From the NCBI RefSeq assembly GCF_000819885.1, contig NZ_CDBO01000075.1, forward strand, positions 1 to 64,000: a stretch of DNA of 64,000 nt, given 5' to 3'. Shown piece after piece: positions 23,745-34,364 of this stretch. Every line of letters starts with the position of its first letter. The stretch's first letter is position 1. Below the pieces are notes generated by a model. It saw nothing but the letters and a program-made list of their open reading frames with translations. It made no database searches and was not told where the DNA came from. This DNA is from Aeromonas fluvialis (lineage in GTDB: Bacteria; Pseudomonadota; Gammaproteobacteria; Enterobacterales; Aeromonadaceae). The position numbers and the translations under genes are program-made.

Positions 23745-26700
23745 CAGAGCAGCTCCAGCAGGGCCTGCAATGGATGTTTAAGCTTTTCCCCCTCCATTCG
23801 CTTGACCTGGCTACGGCAAGAGTAGCCGGTGGCCAGACAGCGTCCCTTGGGCAGACGAGCGAGTGGCTCGGCCCAGCTCAGCCCATAAATTCCCTTGGAA
23901 TTCTCTACCTGTTTGACGTCGTGACCATAGGTGCCCGCCATGCCGCAGCAGCCCACCGAGACCGGCTGCAAGCTGGCCCCGAAACGGCCAAACAGAGTGA
24001 TCCAGTCGCCATGGGTCGAGGGCTTGGCGGTCTTCTCGGTGCAGTGAGCGAACAGATACCAGGGCTCGGGTTCACTCCCCTCCCCGCTCTTTGCCTTGTC
24101 GCCGCTAACAGGCAGTTGATCTGCCGGCAGCGATAGCAGCCACTCCTGTGGCAGCAACACCTGAAAATCACCGCGAGCCGACCCCAGCGCCTTGGCATAC
24201 TCGTCGCGATAGCAGAGCACCATGGCCGGATCCACCCCCACCATGGGAATGCCAAGCGCCGCCACCTTGTTGAGGAACTGGGCACTGTTGGCGGCGGTGC
24301 GGGCAAACGCGCGCAGGAACCCCTTGATATGCTGGGGCTTGCCGTTGGGTTTGAACGGCAGCAGATAGGGCTGGAACCCGAGCTTGCTGGCGAGTTTCAC
24401 CAGGTCGCGCACCACGGGAGCGTCGTAATAACTGGTAAAGGGATCCTGCACAATGAGCAACACCTTCTGGCGCTGTTCGGCGCTCATCCGCTCCAGCCCC
24501 GGCAGGTCGAAGTAGCGGGCGCGATGGTCACGTAGCGCCTCGGCCAGGGTCGGCACGCTCAGAAGTGGCACATCCACCATGCCGATGCTCTTCTCGGTCG
24601 CCTTCTGGGCCCACTCTTTTTCGAGGAAGAAGTTGACCAGCTTCGGCGCCTTGGCAAGCAGCGGCGCATAGCTCTCCACCGTGCCGACGAAGTAATCCTT
24701 GGGGGCACGCAGGTAGCGGCCGTGATAAAGCTGCATAAAACGGGCGCGAAAATCGGGCACATCCACCTTGATCGGGCACTGGCTGGTGCACGCCTTGCAC
24801 GCAAGACAGCCGGCCATCGCCTCCATCACCTCGTGGGAGAAATCATACTCCCCGCGCTGTTTGGCCCAGCTGTTGCGCACCTTGTCCACCAGCTGTTTGA
24901 AACGCACACCACCGGATTGCAGCGCCACCTCTTCCGCCAGCGGATCAAACCCCTGCTCCGCCAGCTGGCGTAACCACTCGCGCATCAGGCCCGCCCGCCC
25001 CTTGGGGGAGTGACGGCGATCGCGACTGATCTTGACCGAGGGGCACATGGGGGAGTCGGTCTCGAAGGTGAAGCACAGACCATTGCCGTTGCAGTCCAGG
25101 GCCCGGGTGTAGCTGGTACGCACCGCCAGCGGGATCTGGCGGTCAAACTTGCCACGCTTGGGGCCATCCACCGAGACCAGCTCGGCGCCACTGCCATACG
25201 GCACGCAGATCTTGCCCGGGTTGATGCGGTTGGCCGGGTCGAACGCTCCCTTGACCCGCTGCAGCTCCTCCCACAGCTCGCCAAAGAAGGCGGGGCTGTA
25301 TTCGGAGCGAAAGCCCTTGCCGTGCTCGCCCCACATCAGGCCGCCATATTTGGCGGTGAGCGCCACCACCTGATCGGAGATGCGGCGCAGCAGCACTTCC
25401 TGCTCGGGATCGCACAAATCCAGCGCCGGGCGCACATGCAGCACACCGGCATCGACGTGGCCGAACATGCCGTAGTCGAGACCGTGGCCGTCCAGCAGGG
25501 CGCGAAACTCCATGATGAAATCGGCCAGTGACTCTGGCGGCACGGCGGTATCTTCAGTGAAGGCCACCGGCTTCTTGCGCCCTTCGGCGTTGCCCAGCAG
25601 CCCCACCGACTTCTTGCGCATGGTGTAGATGGTCTCGATGCTTGGCAGGTGGTCACACACCTGATAGCCGATGATCCCCGCCTCACCCTTGGCCAACAGC
25701 CCCTCGATACGGCGGCAGAGCTCCGCCACCTTGGCCTTGTGTTCTGCCTCATCGGTATCGGCAAACTCGACGATGTTGAGCCCCTGCAGATCCTTGCCGG
25801 GCACATCCTGAATAAGCTCTTTCACCGAATGCCAGATGATGTCGGCGCGTGCCAGCCCCAATACCCGGGAATCCACCGTTTCCACCGAGAGAGCTTGCGC
25901 CTGCACCATAAAGGGAGCGTTGCGCAGGGCGGAGGGGAAGCTGTCGTACTTGACGTTGACCAGGGTGCGGTAGCGCGGGATCGGTGTGATGTTGAGTCTG
26001 GCTTCGGTGATAAAACCCAGAGACCCTTCCGAGCCACACAGCACCCGGCTCACATCCAGCGTATCTGTGTCGGGTTGATAGAGGTGCTTGAGATCGTAGC
26101 CGGTCAGAAAGCGGTTGAGCTTGGGGAAGGTCGCCTCGATGTCGGCTCGGCGCTCCTTGCCGATGCGATAGAGGGTGCGATAGATCTCCCCTTCCCGATT
26201 CTCCAGCGTCAGCTTGTCGGCCAGTCGCTCACCGGTCAGCGGCTCTGTGGCCATGATGTCGCCATTCTCCAGCACCGCTTTGAGGCCCTGCACGTGATCC
26301 GAGGTTTTGCCGTAAACCAGTGACCCCTGCCCCGAGGCATCGGTGTTGATCATGCCCCCTAAGGTGGCGCGGTTGGAGGTGGAAAGATCCGGCGAGAAGA
26401 AGTAGCCGTGGGGCTTCAAGTAGGCGTTGAGCTGGTCTTTCACCACCCCGGCCTGGGCCCGCACCCACCCCTCTTCCAGATTAATTTCCATGATCTGGTT
26501 CATATAACGGGAGAGATCGACGATAATGCCGCCGCCCAATGACTGACCATTGGTGCCGGTACCGCCACCGCGAGGAAAAAAACTCAAGGAGGCGAACGCC
26601 GGCTCAGCGGCCAGCTTGAGCATTGCTGCTATGTCGTCCGCACTGCGCGGATAGAGAACCGCCTGAGGTACTACCTGATAGACGCTGTTATCCGTCGCCA

Positions 26701-26821
26701 TCGCCAACCGGCTTGCATAAGACTTTTCGATATCACCACGAAATGCGCTGCGCTCTAGCAACTCAAGAAACTGCAGGGTTGCGGGTGACAAACTGTCCTG
26801 GTAATCGAGTCTCGGGATCAT
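23744..26821 (-). CDS. ydiJ: FAD/Fe-S D-2-hydroxyacid dehydrogenase, YdiJ family
   Basis: The 1025-residue fusion enzyme begins with an FAD-binding PCMH domain (residues about 45-280; FPRGGGTGTNGQSLGGGIIVDLSRYMN, then TLGGMINTDASGQGSLVYGKTSDHV). An FAD-oxidase C-terminal domain follows at about 280-560. A 4Fe-4S region contains CLACKACTSQCPIKVDVP (near 680), and a CCG-type Fe-S domain lies near the C-terminus (VGCCGMAGTYGHD). YdiJ homologues oxidise D-2-hydroxyglutarate, a by-product of serine synthesis. I start it at the ATG at 26819-26821, which matches the MIPxxx start of the family. A longer frame to 26896 adds an unlikely 25 residues. It is divergent from a CDF exporter. Confidence 0.93.
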   Translation of the reverse strand: MIPRLDYQDSLSPATLQFLELLERSAFRGDIEKSYASRLAMATDNSVYQVVPQAVLYPRSADDIAAMLKLAAEPAFASLSFFPRGGGTGTNGQSLGGGIIVDLSRYMNQIMEINLEEGWVRAQAGVVKDQLNAYLKPHGYFFSPDLSTSNRATLGGMINTDASGQGSLVYGKTSDHVQGLKAVLENGDIMATEPLTGERLADKLTLENREGEIYRTLYRIGKERRADIEATFPKLNRFLTGYDLKHLYQPDTDTLDVSRVLCGSEGSLGFITEARLNITPIPRYRTLVNVKYDSFPSALRNAPFMVQAQALSVETVDSRVLGLARADIIWHSVKELIQDVPGKDLQGLNIVEFADTDEAEHKAKVAELCRRIEGLLAKGEAGIIGYQVCDHLPSIETIYTMRKKSVGLLGNAEGRKKPVAFTEDTAVPPESLADFIMEFRALLDGHGLDYGMFGHVDAGVLHVRPALDLCDPEQEVLLRRISDQVVALTAKYGGLMWGEHGKGFRSEYSPAFFGELWEELQRVKGAFDPANRINPGKICVPYGSGAELVSVDGPKRGKFDRQIPLAVRTSYTRALDCNGNGLCFTFETDSPMCPSVKISRDRRHSPKGRAGLMREWLRQLAEQGFDPLAEEVALQSGGVRFKQLVDKVRNSWAKQRGEYDFSHEVMEAMAGCLACKACTSQCPIKVDVPDFRARFMQLYHGRYLRAPKDYFVGTVESYAPLLAKAPKLVNFFLEKEWAQKATEKSIGMVDVPLLSVPTLAEALRDHRARYFDLPGLERMSAEQRQKVLLIVQDPFTSYYDAPVVRDLVKLASKLGFQPYLLPFKPNGKPQHIKGFLRAFARTAANSAQFLNKVAALGIPMVGVDPAMVLCYRDEYAKALGSARGDFQVLLPQEWLLSLPADQLPVSGDKAKSGEGSEPEPWYLFAHCTEKTAKPSTHGDWITLFGRFGASLQPVSVGCCGMAGTYGHDVKQVENSKGIYGLSWAEPLARLPKGRCLATGYSCRSQVKRMEGEKLKHPLQALLELL

Positions 26822-26988
26822 GAATCCTTGTTCCCATCCTTTGCTTGATGCCGGCACGCCGGCGACAACGACTGGCCAGCCGCCTGTCAATGGCAATCAG
26901 GCCAGTCCGCTCACATGTGAGCGGGCAGTATATCAGCTAGAAAACCGCTTGCGCTTGGCAATATTCACCATTTGAAAGGAGGACTTTT

Positions 26989-27915
26989 ATGGCTCACCAC
27001 AGCCATGTTATCAGTACGCTGGTCACCACCGAAAAACAGGCGCTTACCCTGTCGCTGTTCGGTTGTATCACCTTTGCCATCTTCGGCATCGGCTACGGCC
27101 TCTTCGTCGGTTCCAACGCCATCATGCTCGACGGTATCTTCACCCTGTTCAGCATGGGCATGACCGGCCTCGGTCTTGTTACCGCCTATCTCGTTACCCG
27201 CCCTTCCGATGCGCGCTTCCAGTATGGCTACGCCCACTTCGAGCCCATCACCAACGTCATCAATGGCACCATTATTCTGCTGCTCTGCCTTGGTGCTCTC
27301 TATAGCGGCATCACCACCCTGCTGGATGGCGGACGGGAGATCGATCTCGGCCACGCCCTTATCTATGCCGCCGTCTCCACCTTCTTCTGCGCCATCATCT
27401 ATCGCATCGAAGCCCAGGTCGCCGAGCAGGTAGACTCCGAGCTGGTGCGGGTCGACTCCAAGGAGTGGCTGGTAGATACCCTGCTCAGCGCCACCCTGCT
27501 TATCGGTTTCGTGGTCGCCATCGGCCTCGATGCCATCGGCTACGGCCAATACAACCGCTACATAGACCCGGTGCTGGTCTCGCTGCTGGCCCTCTGCGCT
27601 ACTCTCATTCCCATCAAGGTGCTCGGTCGCAACCTGCGAGAAGTGTTGAAAATCGCCCCCAAGGGGGATGTGCCACGGCAAGTCGAGCAGGAGATCGAGG
27701 CGCTGCGCCAGCGCCACGGCATCGAGTGCTACAGCCATCTGGCCAAAAGCGGTCGCCGCTTCGATCTGGAATTGAACATTCTGGTGGCACCGGGTCAGGA
27801 GTGGCCCGTCGAACGTCAGGATGCCCTGCGTCAGGAGCTCTGGTCTCGCCTCGGCGACACCCTGGGGGATGCCTGGCTATCGGTCTGTTTCACCCGCGAA
27901 AAGCGCTGGTTGTAA
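26989..27915 (+). CDS. CDF-family cation efflux protein
   Basis: The 308-residue inner-membrane protein has about six hydrophobic helices between residues 18 and 215. Helix II contains NAIMLDGIFTLFSMGM, with the Asp of the CDF metal site. A second metal-site helix follows at about 155 (SKEWLVDTLLSATLL). The C-terminal cytoplasmic domain (about 215-308) carries HLAKSGRRFDLELNILV. It resembles the FieF/YiiP type in layout but lacks the usual HxxxD in one helix, so the metal (Zn, Fe, Mn) is uncertain. AGGAGG lies 8 bases before the ATG. Confidence 0.85.
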   Translation: MAHHSHVISTLVTTEKQALTLSLFGCITFAIFGIGYGLFVGSNAIMLDGIFTLFSMGMTGLGLVTAYLVTRPSDARFQYGYAHFEPITNVINGTIILLLCLGALYSGITTLLDGGREIDLGHALIYAAVSTFFCAIIYRIEAQVAEQVDSELVRVDSKEWLVDTLLSATLLIGFVVAIGLDAIGYGQYNRYIDPVLVSLLALCATLIPIKVLGRNLREVLKIAPKGDVPRQVEQEIEALRQRHGIECYSHLAKSGRRFDLELNILVAPGQEWPVERQDALRQELWSRLGDTLGDAWLSVCFTREKRWL

Positions 27916-28213
27916 CGACCGCACGGGGGAGCGCGGCACGGCCCCTCCCCCTGTCTCATCACAACCCCATCACGCCCCGCTCACGCTGCACTTGCCAAAT
28001 TGGCATCAGTCGTTATCATCAGGGCTCATTTTTAACCCGAGGTTTTATTGCCCATCATGGACAATCCCCGAAGTTGCCCTTCGTTTCTTCCCGTCAAAAC
28101 CTATCTCTATCTGCTTAATCAGCGCCTCTGAATAACGTCATAGCCCTGCTGTCACTACGGCCGTCGTGAGCCGTGCTCACTGCTTGCTCTGTCTGTTTTT
28201 ATTGAGGTCATAC

Positions 28214-29749
28214 ATGGAATTGCTGCTGGATCCCCATATCTGGATCGGTCTGTTTACCCTGATCATTCTGGAAATCGTGCTGGGGATCGACAACCTGGTC
28301 TTCATCGCCATTTTGGTGAAAAAACTGCCCCCCGCCCAGCGGGACAAGGCGCGCATCATCGGCCTGTCGCTGGCCCTGCTGATGCGACTTGGACTCTTGA
28401 GCGTCATGTCCTGGCTGGTCACTCTGACCGCCCCCATCCTGCATATCTGGGATCACCCCTTCTCCGGTCGGGATCTGATCCTGATGGGCGGCGGCCTGTT
28501 CCTGCTGTTCAAGGCCACCTCCGAGCTCCATGAACGGCTGGAGGCCAAGCCCCAGGAAGATGGCCCAATCGGTGCCTACGCCAGCTTCGGCGTGGTGATC
28601 GCCCAGATCCTGGTGCTGGATGCGGTCTTCTCGCTGGACTCCATCATCACTGCCGTCGGCATGGTGGATGAGCTGTGGGTGATGATGGCGGCCGTGACCA
28701 TCGCCATGGTGGTGATGGTGCTCGCTTCCAAACCGCTGACCCGCTTCGTCAACGCCCACCCCACTGTGGTAGTGCTCTGTCTGAGCTTCCTCTTGATGAT
28801 CGGCTTCAGCCTGGTGGCAGAAGGCTTCGGCTTCCATATTCCGAAGGGCTACCTCTACGCGGCTATCGGCTTCTCGGTGCTGATCGAATTTTTCAACCAG
28901 CTGGCCCAGCGCAGCGCCATGCGCCACGAGTCCAAACAGCCCCTGCGGGAACGCACCACCGCCGCCATCTTCAAGCTGATGGGCAGCAAGGCGTATCAAC
29001 AGCAGGCAGATGATGATCTGGACGCCGCCCCCGCCGCGCCGCTGAGCTTTGGTGAAGAGGAGCGCTATATGGTGACCGGCGTACTGTCGCTGGCCGAGCG
29101 CTCCATTCGCACCATCATGACCCCGCGCTCGGAGATGGCCTGGATCGACATCAACGACTCCAGCGACGAGATCCGCGCCCTGCTGAAGCAGGAGCCCCAC
29201 AGCCTGTTCCCCATTTGTGACGGGGATCTGGACGAGGTGATCGGGGTGGTCAAGGCGCGCGACCTGCTGTTTGCCTTGAATGAAGGGCAATCTTTGAGCG
29301 AACTGGCCAAGCAAAACGATCCCATAATCGTGCCGCAGACCATCAACGTGATCCGCCTGCTGGCGGAGCTGCGCAAAGCCAAGGGGAGCCTTATTCTGGT
29401 CTCCGACGAGTTTGGCGTGATCCAGGGGCTGGTCACCACCCACGATCTGCTGGAGGCTATCGTCGGCGAGCTGCCCGATGAAGACGAGACCCCCGACATG
29501 GTCCGCGATGGAGCTGGCTGGCTCATCAACGGCAGCACCAACATCCACCATGTGGAGCAGGTGCTCGAATACGAGGGGCTGGTGAGCGAGAGCGACGAAT
29601 ACGTGACCCTGGCCGGCATGCTGCTCTCCCACTTCGGCACCCTGCCCGCCCCGGGCCAGCAGTTGCAACTGCAGCAGCTCAACTTCGAGGTGATCGAGGT
29701 GAGCGAGCGGCGCATCGAGCGGGTCAGGGTGATGCCAGCCACCAGCTGA
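28214..29749 (+). CDS. TerC-family membrane protein with CBS and CorC domains (YoaE/YegH-like)
   Basis: The 511-residue protein starts with a TerC membrane domain (about 1-235) holding [15 protein letters not shown] and [18 protein letters not shown], whose acidic residues lie within helices. Two CBS domains (about 285-410; [33 protein letters not shown]) and a transporter-associated CorC/HlyC domain (about 430-505) follow. Family members are linked to metal export or co-translational metalation. I start it at the ATG at 28214. Upstream in-frame codons lack a ribosome site. I see no yybP-ykoY riboswitch in the leader. Confidence 0.9.
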   Translation: MELLLDPHIWIGLFTLIILEIVLGIDNLVFIAILVKKLPPAQRDKARIIGLSLALLMRLGLLSVMSWLVTLTAPILHIWDHPFSGRDLILMGGGLFLLFKATSELHERLEAKPQEDGPIGAYASFGVVIAQILVLDAVFSLDSIITAVGMVDELWVMMAAVTIAMVVMVLASKPLTRFVNAHPTVVVLCLSFLLMIGFSLVAEGFGFHIPKGYLYAAIGFSVLIEFFNQLAQRSAMRHESKQPLRERTTAAIFKLMGSKAYQQQADDDLDAAPAAPLSFGEEERYMVTGVLSLAERSIRTIMTPRSEMAWIDINDSSDEIRALLKQEPHSLFPICDGDLDEVIGVVKARDLLFALNEGQSLSELAKQNDPIIVPQTINVIRLLAELRKAKGSLILVSDEFGVIQGLVTTHDLLEAIVGELPDEDETPDMVRDGAGWLINGSTNIHHVEQVLEYEGLVSESDEYVTLAGMLLSHFGTLPAPGQQLQLQQLNFEVIEVSERRIERVRVMPATS

Positions 29750-29772
29750 CTATCGCCAATAGCATGATAACA

Positions 29773-29796
29773 AGAGGGCCTGCGGGCCCTCTTTTA
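29773..29796 (+). terminator. rho-independent terminator
   Basis: AGAGGGCC pairs with GGCCCTCT over a TGCG loop, followed by TTTATT. It lies 23 bases after the TerC-type gene. Confidence 0.85.
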
Positions 29797-29944
29797 TTGT
29801 TCGCCTGCAGTACTCATCCTGTCCCCCATCAATGCACCTCTCCCTATTGCTGCGCCAGATACAATTCAATGGTGCAATTACCCCTCTTTTTCACAACAAG
29901 ATACCGGCATAGAGTGGCCTCACTGCCACCACAAGGAACTCAAG

Positions 29945-31066
29945 ATGAGCCACGATCACCTGTTTTGCCCACTGCGTCTCGGTCAACTGCACCTTGCCAA
30001 CCGTATCGTCATGCCTCCCATGACCCGCTCCCGTGCCAGCCAGCCCGGTGATGTGGCCAACGCCATGATGGCGAGCTATTACGCCCAACGCGCCGAGGCG
30101 GGCCTGATCATCGGCGAAGGCACCCAGGTTGACCCCATAGGCAAGGGCTACGCCTGGACACCGGGGATCTACAGCGCCGATCAGATCGCGGGCTGGAAGT
30201 TGGTGACCGATGCCGTACACGCCAAGGGGGGCACTATGTTCGCCCAGCTCTGGCATGTCGGCCGGGTCACTCACCCTGACAACATCGGCGGCGCCCAGCC
30301 CATCTCTTCCTCCGCCATTCAGGCAAAAGGGGTCAAGGTGTTCGTCGATAACGGCAGCGATGAGCCCGGTTTCGTCGAGACGGTCACCCCGCGCGCCATG
30401 ACCCAGACCGATATCGACGCCGTGATCGGTCAGTTCCGTCAGGGGGCCCGCAACGCCATCAGCGCCGGGTTTGACGGCATCGAGCTGCACGCCGCCAACG
30501 GCTACCTCATCAACCAGTTCCTCGACTCCGAGTCCAACGCCCGCACCGACCGTTACGGCGGCTCGCTGGAAAACCGCCTGCGCTTCCTCAAAGAGGTGAC
30601 CGAGGCCGTCTGCGCCGAGATCGGGGCCGATCGGGTTGGGGTGCGCCTCGCGCCGCTCACCACCCTCAACGGCACCGTCGATGCCAATCCGCAGGAGACC
30701 TATCTGGCCGCCGCCCGTCTGCTGGGCCAGCTTGATATCGTCTACCTGCATATTGCCGAAGCGGACTGGGACGATGCCCCCCTGATGCCGGAGAACTTCA
30801 AACAGGGTCTGCGGGATGCCTTCCCCAATACCCTCATCTATGCCGGTAAATATGATGGTGCCTGCGCGCGCGCCGCCCTTGAGGCTGGTTGGGCCGACAT
30901 GATTGGCTTTGGCCGTCCCTTCGTCGCCAACCCGGATCTACCGAACCGGCTGCGCCACGGCTACCCGCTGGCCCCCCACGATCCGGCCACCCTGTTTGGC
31001 GGCGGCGAGAAGGGGCTGACCGATTACCCCGTCTATCAGGCCGATGACGCAACAAGCGATCGCTGA
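29945..31066 (+). CDS. nemA: Old Yellow Enzyme family alkene reductase (NemA-like)
   Basis: The 373-residue FMN-dependent flavoprotein is of the OYE class. Motifs are RIVMPPMTRSRA (FMN phosphate side, about 20), the AQLWHVGR segment, the substrate and FMN-binding HAANGYLINQFLD near 180, RYGGSLENR near 203, and GRPFVANPDLPNRL near 320. It reduces N-ethylmaleimide, nitrate esters and activated alkenes with NADPH. In E. coli NemR regulates it, but no such gene is adjacent here. AAGGAAC lies close before the ATG. Confidence 0.93.
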   Translation: MSHDHLFCPLRLGQLHLANRIVMPPMTRSRASQPGDVANAMMASYYAQRAEAGLIIGEGTQVDPIGKGYAWTPGIYSADQIAGWKLVTDAVHAKGGTMFAQLWHVGRVTHPDNIGGAQPISSSAIQAKGVKVFVDNGSDEPGFVETVTPRAMTQTDIDAVIGQFRQGARNAISAGFDGIELHAANGYLINQFLDSESNARTDRYGGSLENRLRFLKEVTEAVCAEIGADRVGVRLAPLTTLNGTVDANPQETYLAAARLLGQLDIVYLHIAEADWDDAPLMPENFKQGLRDAFPNTLIYAGKYDGACARAALEAGWADMIGFGRPFVANPDLPNRLRHGYPLAPHDPATLFGGGEKGLTDYPVYQADDATSDR

Positions 31067-31094
31067 TCACCGATGGCCAACCGGCCACGAAAAC

Positions 31095-31115
31095 AGGCCC
31101 CACAGGTTGGGGCCT
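31095..31115 (+). terminator. hairpin after nemA, weak terminator
   Basis: AGGCCCCA pairs with TGGGGCCT over a CAGGT loop, but there is no proper T-run after it, so termination would be partial. Confidence 0.5.
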
Positions 31116-31214
31116 GCCGTATTGTTGCCCATTCTCAGCAGTGATACTTATGACGCTCTTACTGTTGCAATCATCTCGTTGTTCTTTTCCCCCACGCTTT
31201 CACAAGGAGTCACC

Positions 31215-32201
31215 ATGAATCACACCCAAGCCTGGTGCTGGCATGCCCCCGGTGAACCGACCCAGCTTACCCTCGCCGATCTGCCCCTGGCACCGCTCTC
31301 CCCTGACGAGGTGCTGGTGGCCAACCGGGTCATCGCCTTCAATCCGGTGGACTGGAAACTGATGGAGTATGGCCATGGCAACTGGCAGGCGGGTCAGGTG
31401 CCTGGCGTCGATGGCATGGGCACGATCGTGGCCCTCGGCACCAACGTCAGCCATCTGCGCCTCGGCGCCCGGGTTGCCTACCACACCGACCTGCGCCACC
31501 ACGGCAGCTTTGCCCGCCACACCCGGGTACCGGCCCGCGCCCTGCTGCCGGTGCCCGATGCTCTGAGTGATGAGGCAGCGGCCGCCCTGCCCTGTCCCGG
31601 CCTCACCGCCTGGCAGGCACTGGCCAAACTGCCGCGCCTGCACGGGGAAGCGCTGCTCATCACCGGTGCTGGCAGCAGTGTCGGCCGCTTTGCGGTGCAG
31701 CTCGCCCTCCAGCAGGGGGCGCGGGTCTTTGCCAGCGCCAGCCCACGCCACCATCAGTGGCTCAAACAGATCGGGGTGCAGGGGGTGGCCGATTATCGGG
31801 ATCCCGACTGGCTGGCCATATTGCAAGCCGCCAACGGCAACGAGCCGTTCGAGGGGATCATCGATCTGGTCTCCAGCCAGCAGGCAGAGAGCCTGCTGCC
31901 CGCGCTGGGCTACTACGGTCATATGGTGACGGTGCTCGGGCGCATCCCGCACAATCCGCTGCCCGCCTTTAGCCATTGCCACTCCTTGCACGAGATTGCG
32001 CTGGGCGCCCAGCACGCCTTTGGCACCGACAAACAGTGGAGCCGACTGGTGGCCGCCGGTGTCGCCATGATGGATCAAATGGCGAGCGGCGAGCTGACCC
32101 TGCCGCCGCTGGTAGTGGGCAACTTCGAGGCACTGCCGACCCTGCTCGACCGCTTCAAGCGCGAAGGACAGGGCGAGAAGTTTTTGGTGCGAGTGGCATA
32201 A
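31215..32201 (+). CDS. zinc-free MDR-family alcohol dehydrogenase / quinone oxidoreductase
   Basis: The 328-residue NAD(P)H-dependent oxidoreductase belongs to the medium-chain family. It has a GroES-like N-terminal domain (AFNPVDWKLMEYG..., VPGVDGMGTIVALG) and a Rossmann domain with LLITGAGSSVGRFAVQLALQQGARV at about 145-170. The catalytic-zinc Cys/His set is lacking, so it is of the quinone/enoyl reductase type. I start it at the ATG at 31215, 5 bases after AAGGAG. The open frame extends upstream, but that part has no ribosome site and overlaps nemA. Confidence 0.9.
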   Translation: MNHTQAWCWHAPGEPTQLTLADLPLAPLSPDEVLVANRVIAFNPVDWKLMEYGHGNWQAGQVPGVDGMGTIVALGTNVSHLRLGARVAYHTDLRHHGSFARHTRVPARALLPVPDALSDEAAAALPCPGLTAWQALAKLPRLHGEALLITGAGSSVGRFAVQLALQQGARVFASASPRHHQWLKQIGVQGVADYRDPDWLAILQAANGNEPFEGIIDLVSSQQAESLLPALGYYGHMVTVLGRIPHNPLPAFSHCHSLHEIALGAQHAFGTDKQWSRLVAAGVAMMDQMASGELTLPPLVVGNFEALPTLLDRFKREGQGEKFLVRVA

Positions 32202-32243
32202 CGCTGACCTGCCCCGATAACCACACCGACCATTGAAACGAGA

Positions 32244-32274
32244 GAGGCCCGCCAGTGATGGCGGGCCTCTTTTT
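32244..32274 (+). terminator. rho-independent terminator (may serve both strands)
   Basis: GAGGCCCGCC pairs with GGCGGGCCTC over an AGTGAT loop, followed by five T. It lies between the convergent MDR gene and the deaminase gene. Confidence 0.9.
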
Positions 32275-32298
32275 ATCTCGGCTTCTGCTGCATCGGAC

Positions 32299-33363
32299 TC
32301 AGTGCAGGATCACCCCGTGGGCCGCGGCATAGCTGCGGATATCGCGGGTCAGCCGCACCTTGTCGGCCAGAGAGAGCCAGCTCGCCTCAACCGCATTGAG
32401 CGACAGGCGGCAGAGCTGCTCCGGACTGGCGCCGAGTTCATCGGCCAGCGCCACAAAGTTGGCATTCATATAGCCACCAAAATAGGCGGGGTCGTCGGAG
32501 TTGATGGTGACGCAGAGCCCCTGCTCCAGCAGCCGCAACACATTGTGCTGAGCCATATTGCCGAACACCTTGAGCCGGGTGTTGGAGAGGGGGCAGACGG
32601 TGAGCGGCAGCCGGGTATCAGCCAGATAGCTCAGCAGCTCGGGATCGTCTGCCGAGCGCACCCCGTGATCGATGCGACACACCTGCAGCTCGTTGATCGC
32701 CTGCCAGATGTAGTCGGCAGGCCCCTCTTCACCCGCGTGAGCCACCACCGGCAGCCCCAGCTCGCGGCATTTGGCAAAAATCCGGGCAAATTTGCTGGGC
32801 GGATTGCCCCTCTCCCCCGAGTCGAGGCCGATGCCATGAATGCGCGACAGGAATGGCTCGGCTTGCGCCAAGGTGGCGAACGCCTCCTCTTCGCTGAGGT
32901 GGCGCAAGAAGCTCATGATAAGGCGCCAGCTGATGCCAAACGCCTTCTCCCCGCGCTGCAGCGCCCGCTCGATACCGCCGAGTACAGTAGCAAAGGGAAC
33001 GCCGCGGGCGGTGTGGGTCTGCGGGTCAAAGAAGATCTCCACATGCACCACCTTGTCGGCGGCGCAACGCGCCAGATAGGCCCAGGTGAGATCGAAGAAG
33101 TCCTGCTCGGTAATGAGCACGCTGGCACCACGGTAGTAGAGGTCGAGAAAAGATTGCAGGCAGTCAAAGTCATAGGCGGCGCGCACGCTGGCCACATCGG
33201 GCCAGGGCAGTGGCACGCCGTTGCGGCGGCCCAGCTCAAACATCAGCTCGGGTTCGAGGGTCCCCTCGATGTGCAGGTGCAGCTCCAGTTTCGGCAGCCC
33301 GGCGATAAATTGCCCGGCGCTGAGCGGTTCGGTTGTGACTGACTTGGGAATAGGCATGTCCAT
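32299..33363 (-). CDS. adenosine/adenine deaminase family protein
   Basis: The 354-residue amidohydrolase has metal and active-site motifs: [21 protein letters not shown] (HxH, residues about 25-45), VAHAGEE near 200 with the zinc His, [13 protein letters not shown] near 235, and [10 protein letters not shown] near 285. The HIEGTLEPE variant (rather than HLDGALR) is typical of the adenine-deaminase branch, so adenine may be the real substrate. The ATG at 33361-33363 has GGAG 8 bases upstream. A GTG at 33408 is the longer alternative. It is divergent from nagD. Confidence 0.87.
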   Translation of the reverse strand: MDMPIPKSVTTEPLSAGQFIAGLPKLELHLHIEGTLEPELMFELGRRNGVPLPWPDVASVRAAYDFDCLQSFLDLYYRGASVLITEQDFFDLTWAYLARCAADKVVHVEIFFDPQTHTARGVPFATVLGGIERALQRGEKAFGISWRLIMSFLRHLSEEEAFATLAQAEPFLSRIHGIGLDSGERGNPPSKFARIFAKCRELGLPVVAHAGEEGPADYIWQAINELQVCRIDHGVRSADDPELLSYLADTRLPLTVCPLSNTRLKVFGNMAQHNVLRLLEQGLCVTINSDDPAYFGGYMNANFVALADELGASPEQLCRLSLNAVEASWLSLADKVRLTRDIRSYAAAHGVILH

Positions 33364-33560
33364 AGCGACGGCTCCAGCAGCAAAGTGATCCGGCGTCAGC
33401 CCCTCCACCAGAGTGACCCGACGGCAGCTTTATTGTGCACCCAAGTGACGACAGAGGGGAGACTTGTCATCAAACAGACTTATAATGGCGTCAGAAAAAT
33501 CATAGCTGATTGAACATCTTAACGATTGGCGGCTCGCCTGCGCCCTGACAAGGAGTTTTC

Positions 33561-34310
33561 ATGAAGAAGAACGTCATCTGCGATATCGACGGTGTCATCC
33601 TGCACAACAACGATCTCATTCCCGGTGCCGACCGTTTCGTCCACCGCCTGATTGAACAGGGCAGCAAGCTGTTGTTCCTCACCAACTACCCGGCCCAGAC
33701 CCAGAAAGATCTGCAAAACCGCTTCCGCTCCGCTGGCGTCGAGGTGCCGGAGGAGTGCTTCTACACCTCCGCCATGGGCACCGCCGACTTCCTCAAGCGC
33801 CAGGATGGCAAGAAAGCCTATGTGATTGGCGAAGGGGCGCTGACCCACGAGCTCTACAAGGCCGGTTTCACCATCACCGACATCGACCCCGACTTCGTGG
33901 TGGTGGGCGAGACCCGCAACTACAACTGGACCATGATGCAGCAGGGGGCCAAGTTCGTCGATCAGGGGGCCCGCTTTATCGCCACCAACCCCGATACCCA
34001 CGGTCCCATGATGCACCCGGCCTGCGGCGCCCTGTGCGCCCCCATCGAGCGGATGACCGGCAAGAAACCCTTCTATGTCGGCAAGCCGAGCGCCTGGATC
34101 ATCCGTGCGGCGCTCAACCGGATGGAGGCCCACTCCGACGACACCATCATCATCGGTGACAACCTGCGCACCGACATTCTGGCGGGCTTTCAGGCCGGTC
34201 TCGAAACCGTGCTGGTGCTCTCCGGGGTGAGCAAGGTGGCGGATATCGACCGCATGCCGTTTCGCCCGAACCATATTTTCGACTCCGTGGTCGACATCGA
34301 TATCGTGTAA
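33561..34310 (+). CDS. nagD: HAD-IIA phosphatase, NagD family
   Basis: The 249-residue HAD phosphatase contains DIDGVILHNN (nucleophile Asp near 9), FLTNYPAQT, a C2B cap domain at about 80-180, KPSAWIIRAAL with the conserved Lys, and GDNLRTDILAGFQAG. NagD hydrolyses UMP and other nucleotide phosphates. A TATAAT at 33481-33486 may be its -10 box. CAAGGAG lies 8 bases before the ATG. Confidence 0.93.
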   Translation: MKKNVICDIDGVILHNNDLIPGADRFVHRLIEQGSKLLFLTNYPAQTQKDLQNRFRSAGVEVPEECFYTSAMGTADFLKRQDGKKAYVIGEGALTHELYKAGFTITDIDPDFVVVGETRNYNWTMMQQGAKFVDQGARFIATNPDTHGPMMHPACGALCAPIERMTGKKPFYVGKPSAWIIRAALNRMEAHSDDTIIIGDNLRTDILAGFQAGLETVLVLSGVSKVADIDRMPFRPNHIFDSVVDIDIV

Positions 34311-34330
34311 TCACCACCCAAGCGTTAAAC

Positions 34331-34351
34331 AGGGCAGGCTTCTCCTGCCCT
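34331..34351 (+). terminator. hairpin between nagD and the Kef-type gene
   Basis: AGGGCAGG pairs with CCTGCCCT over a CTTCT loop, followed by a short T pair. It lies inside the 54-base spacer, so it can only attenuate or separate expression. Confidence 0.6.
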
Positions 34352-34364
34352 TGCAGGATCTGTT

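Noticed and set aside
27950-28213. yybP-ykoY manganese riboswitch ahead of the TerC-type gene
   Set aside because: The conserved motif sequences are absent from the leader.
31044-31214. N-terminal extension of the MDR oxidoreductase
   Set aside because: Overlaps the nemA end and a hairpin. The ATG at 31215 has an ideal ribosome site and the correct family start.
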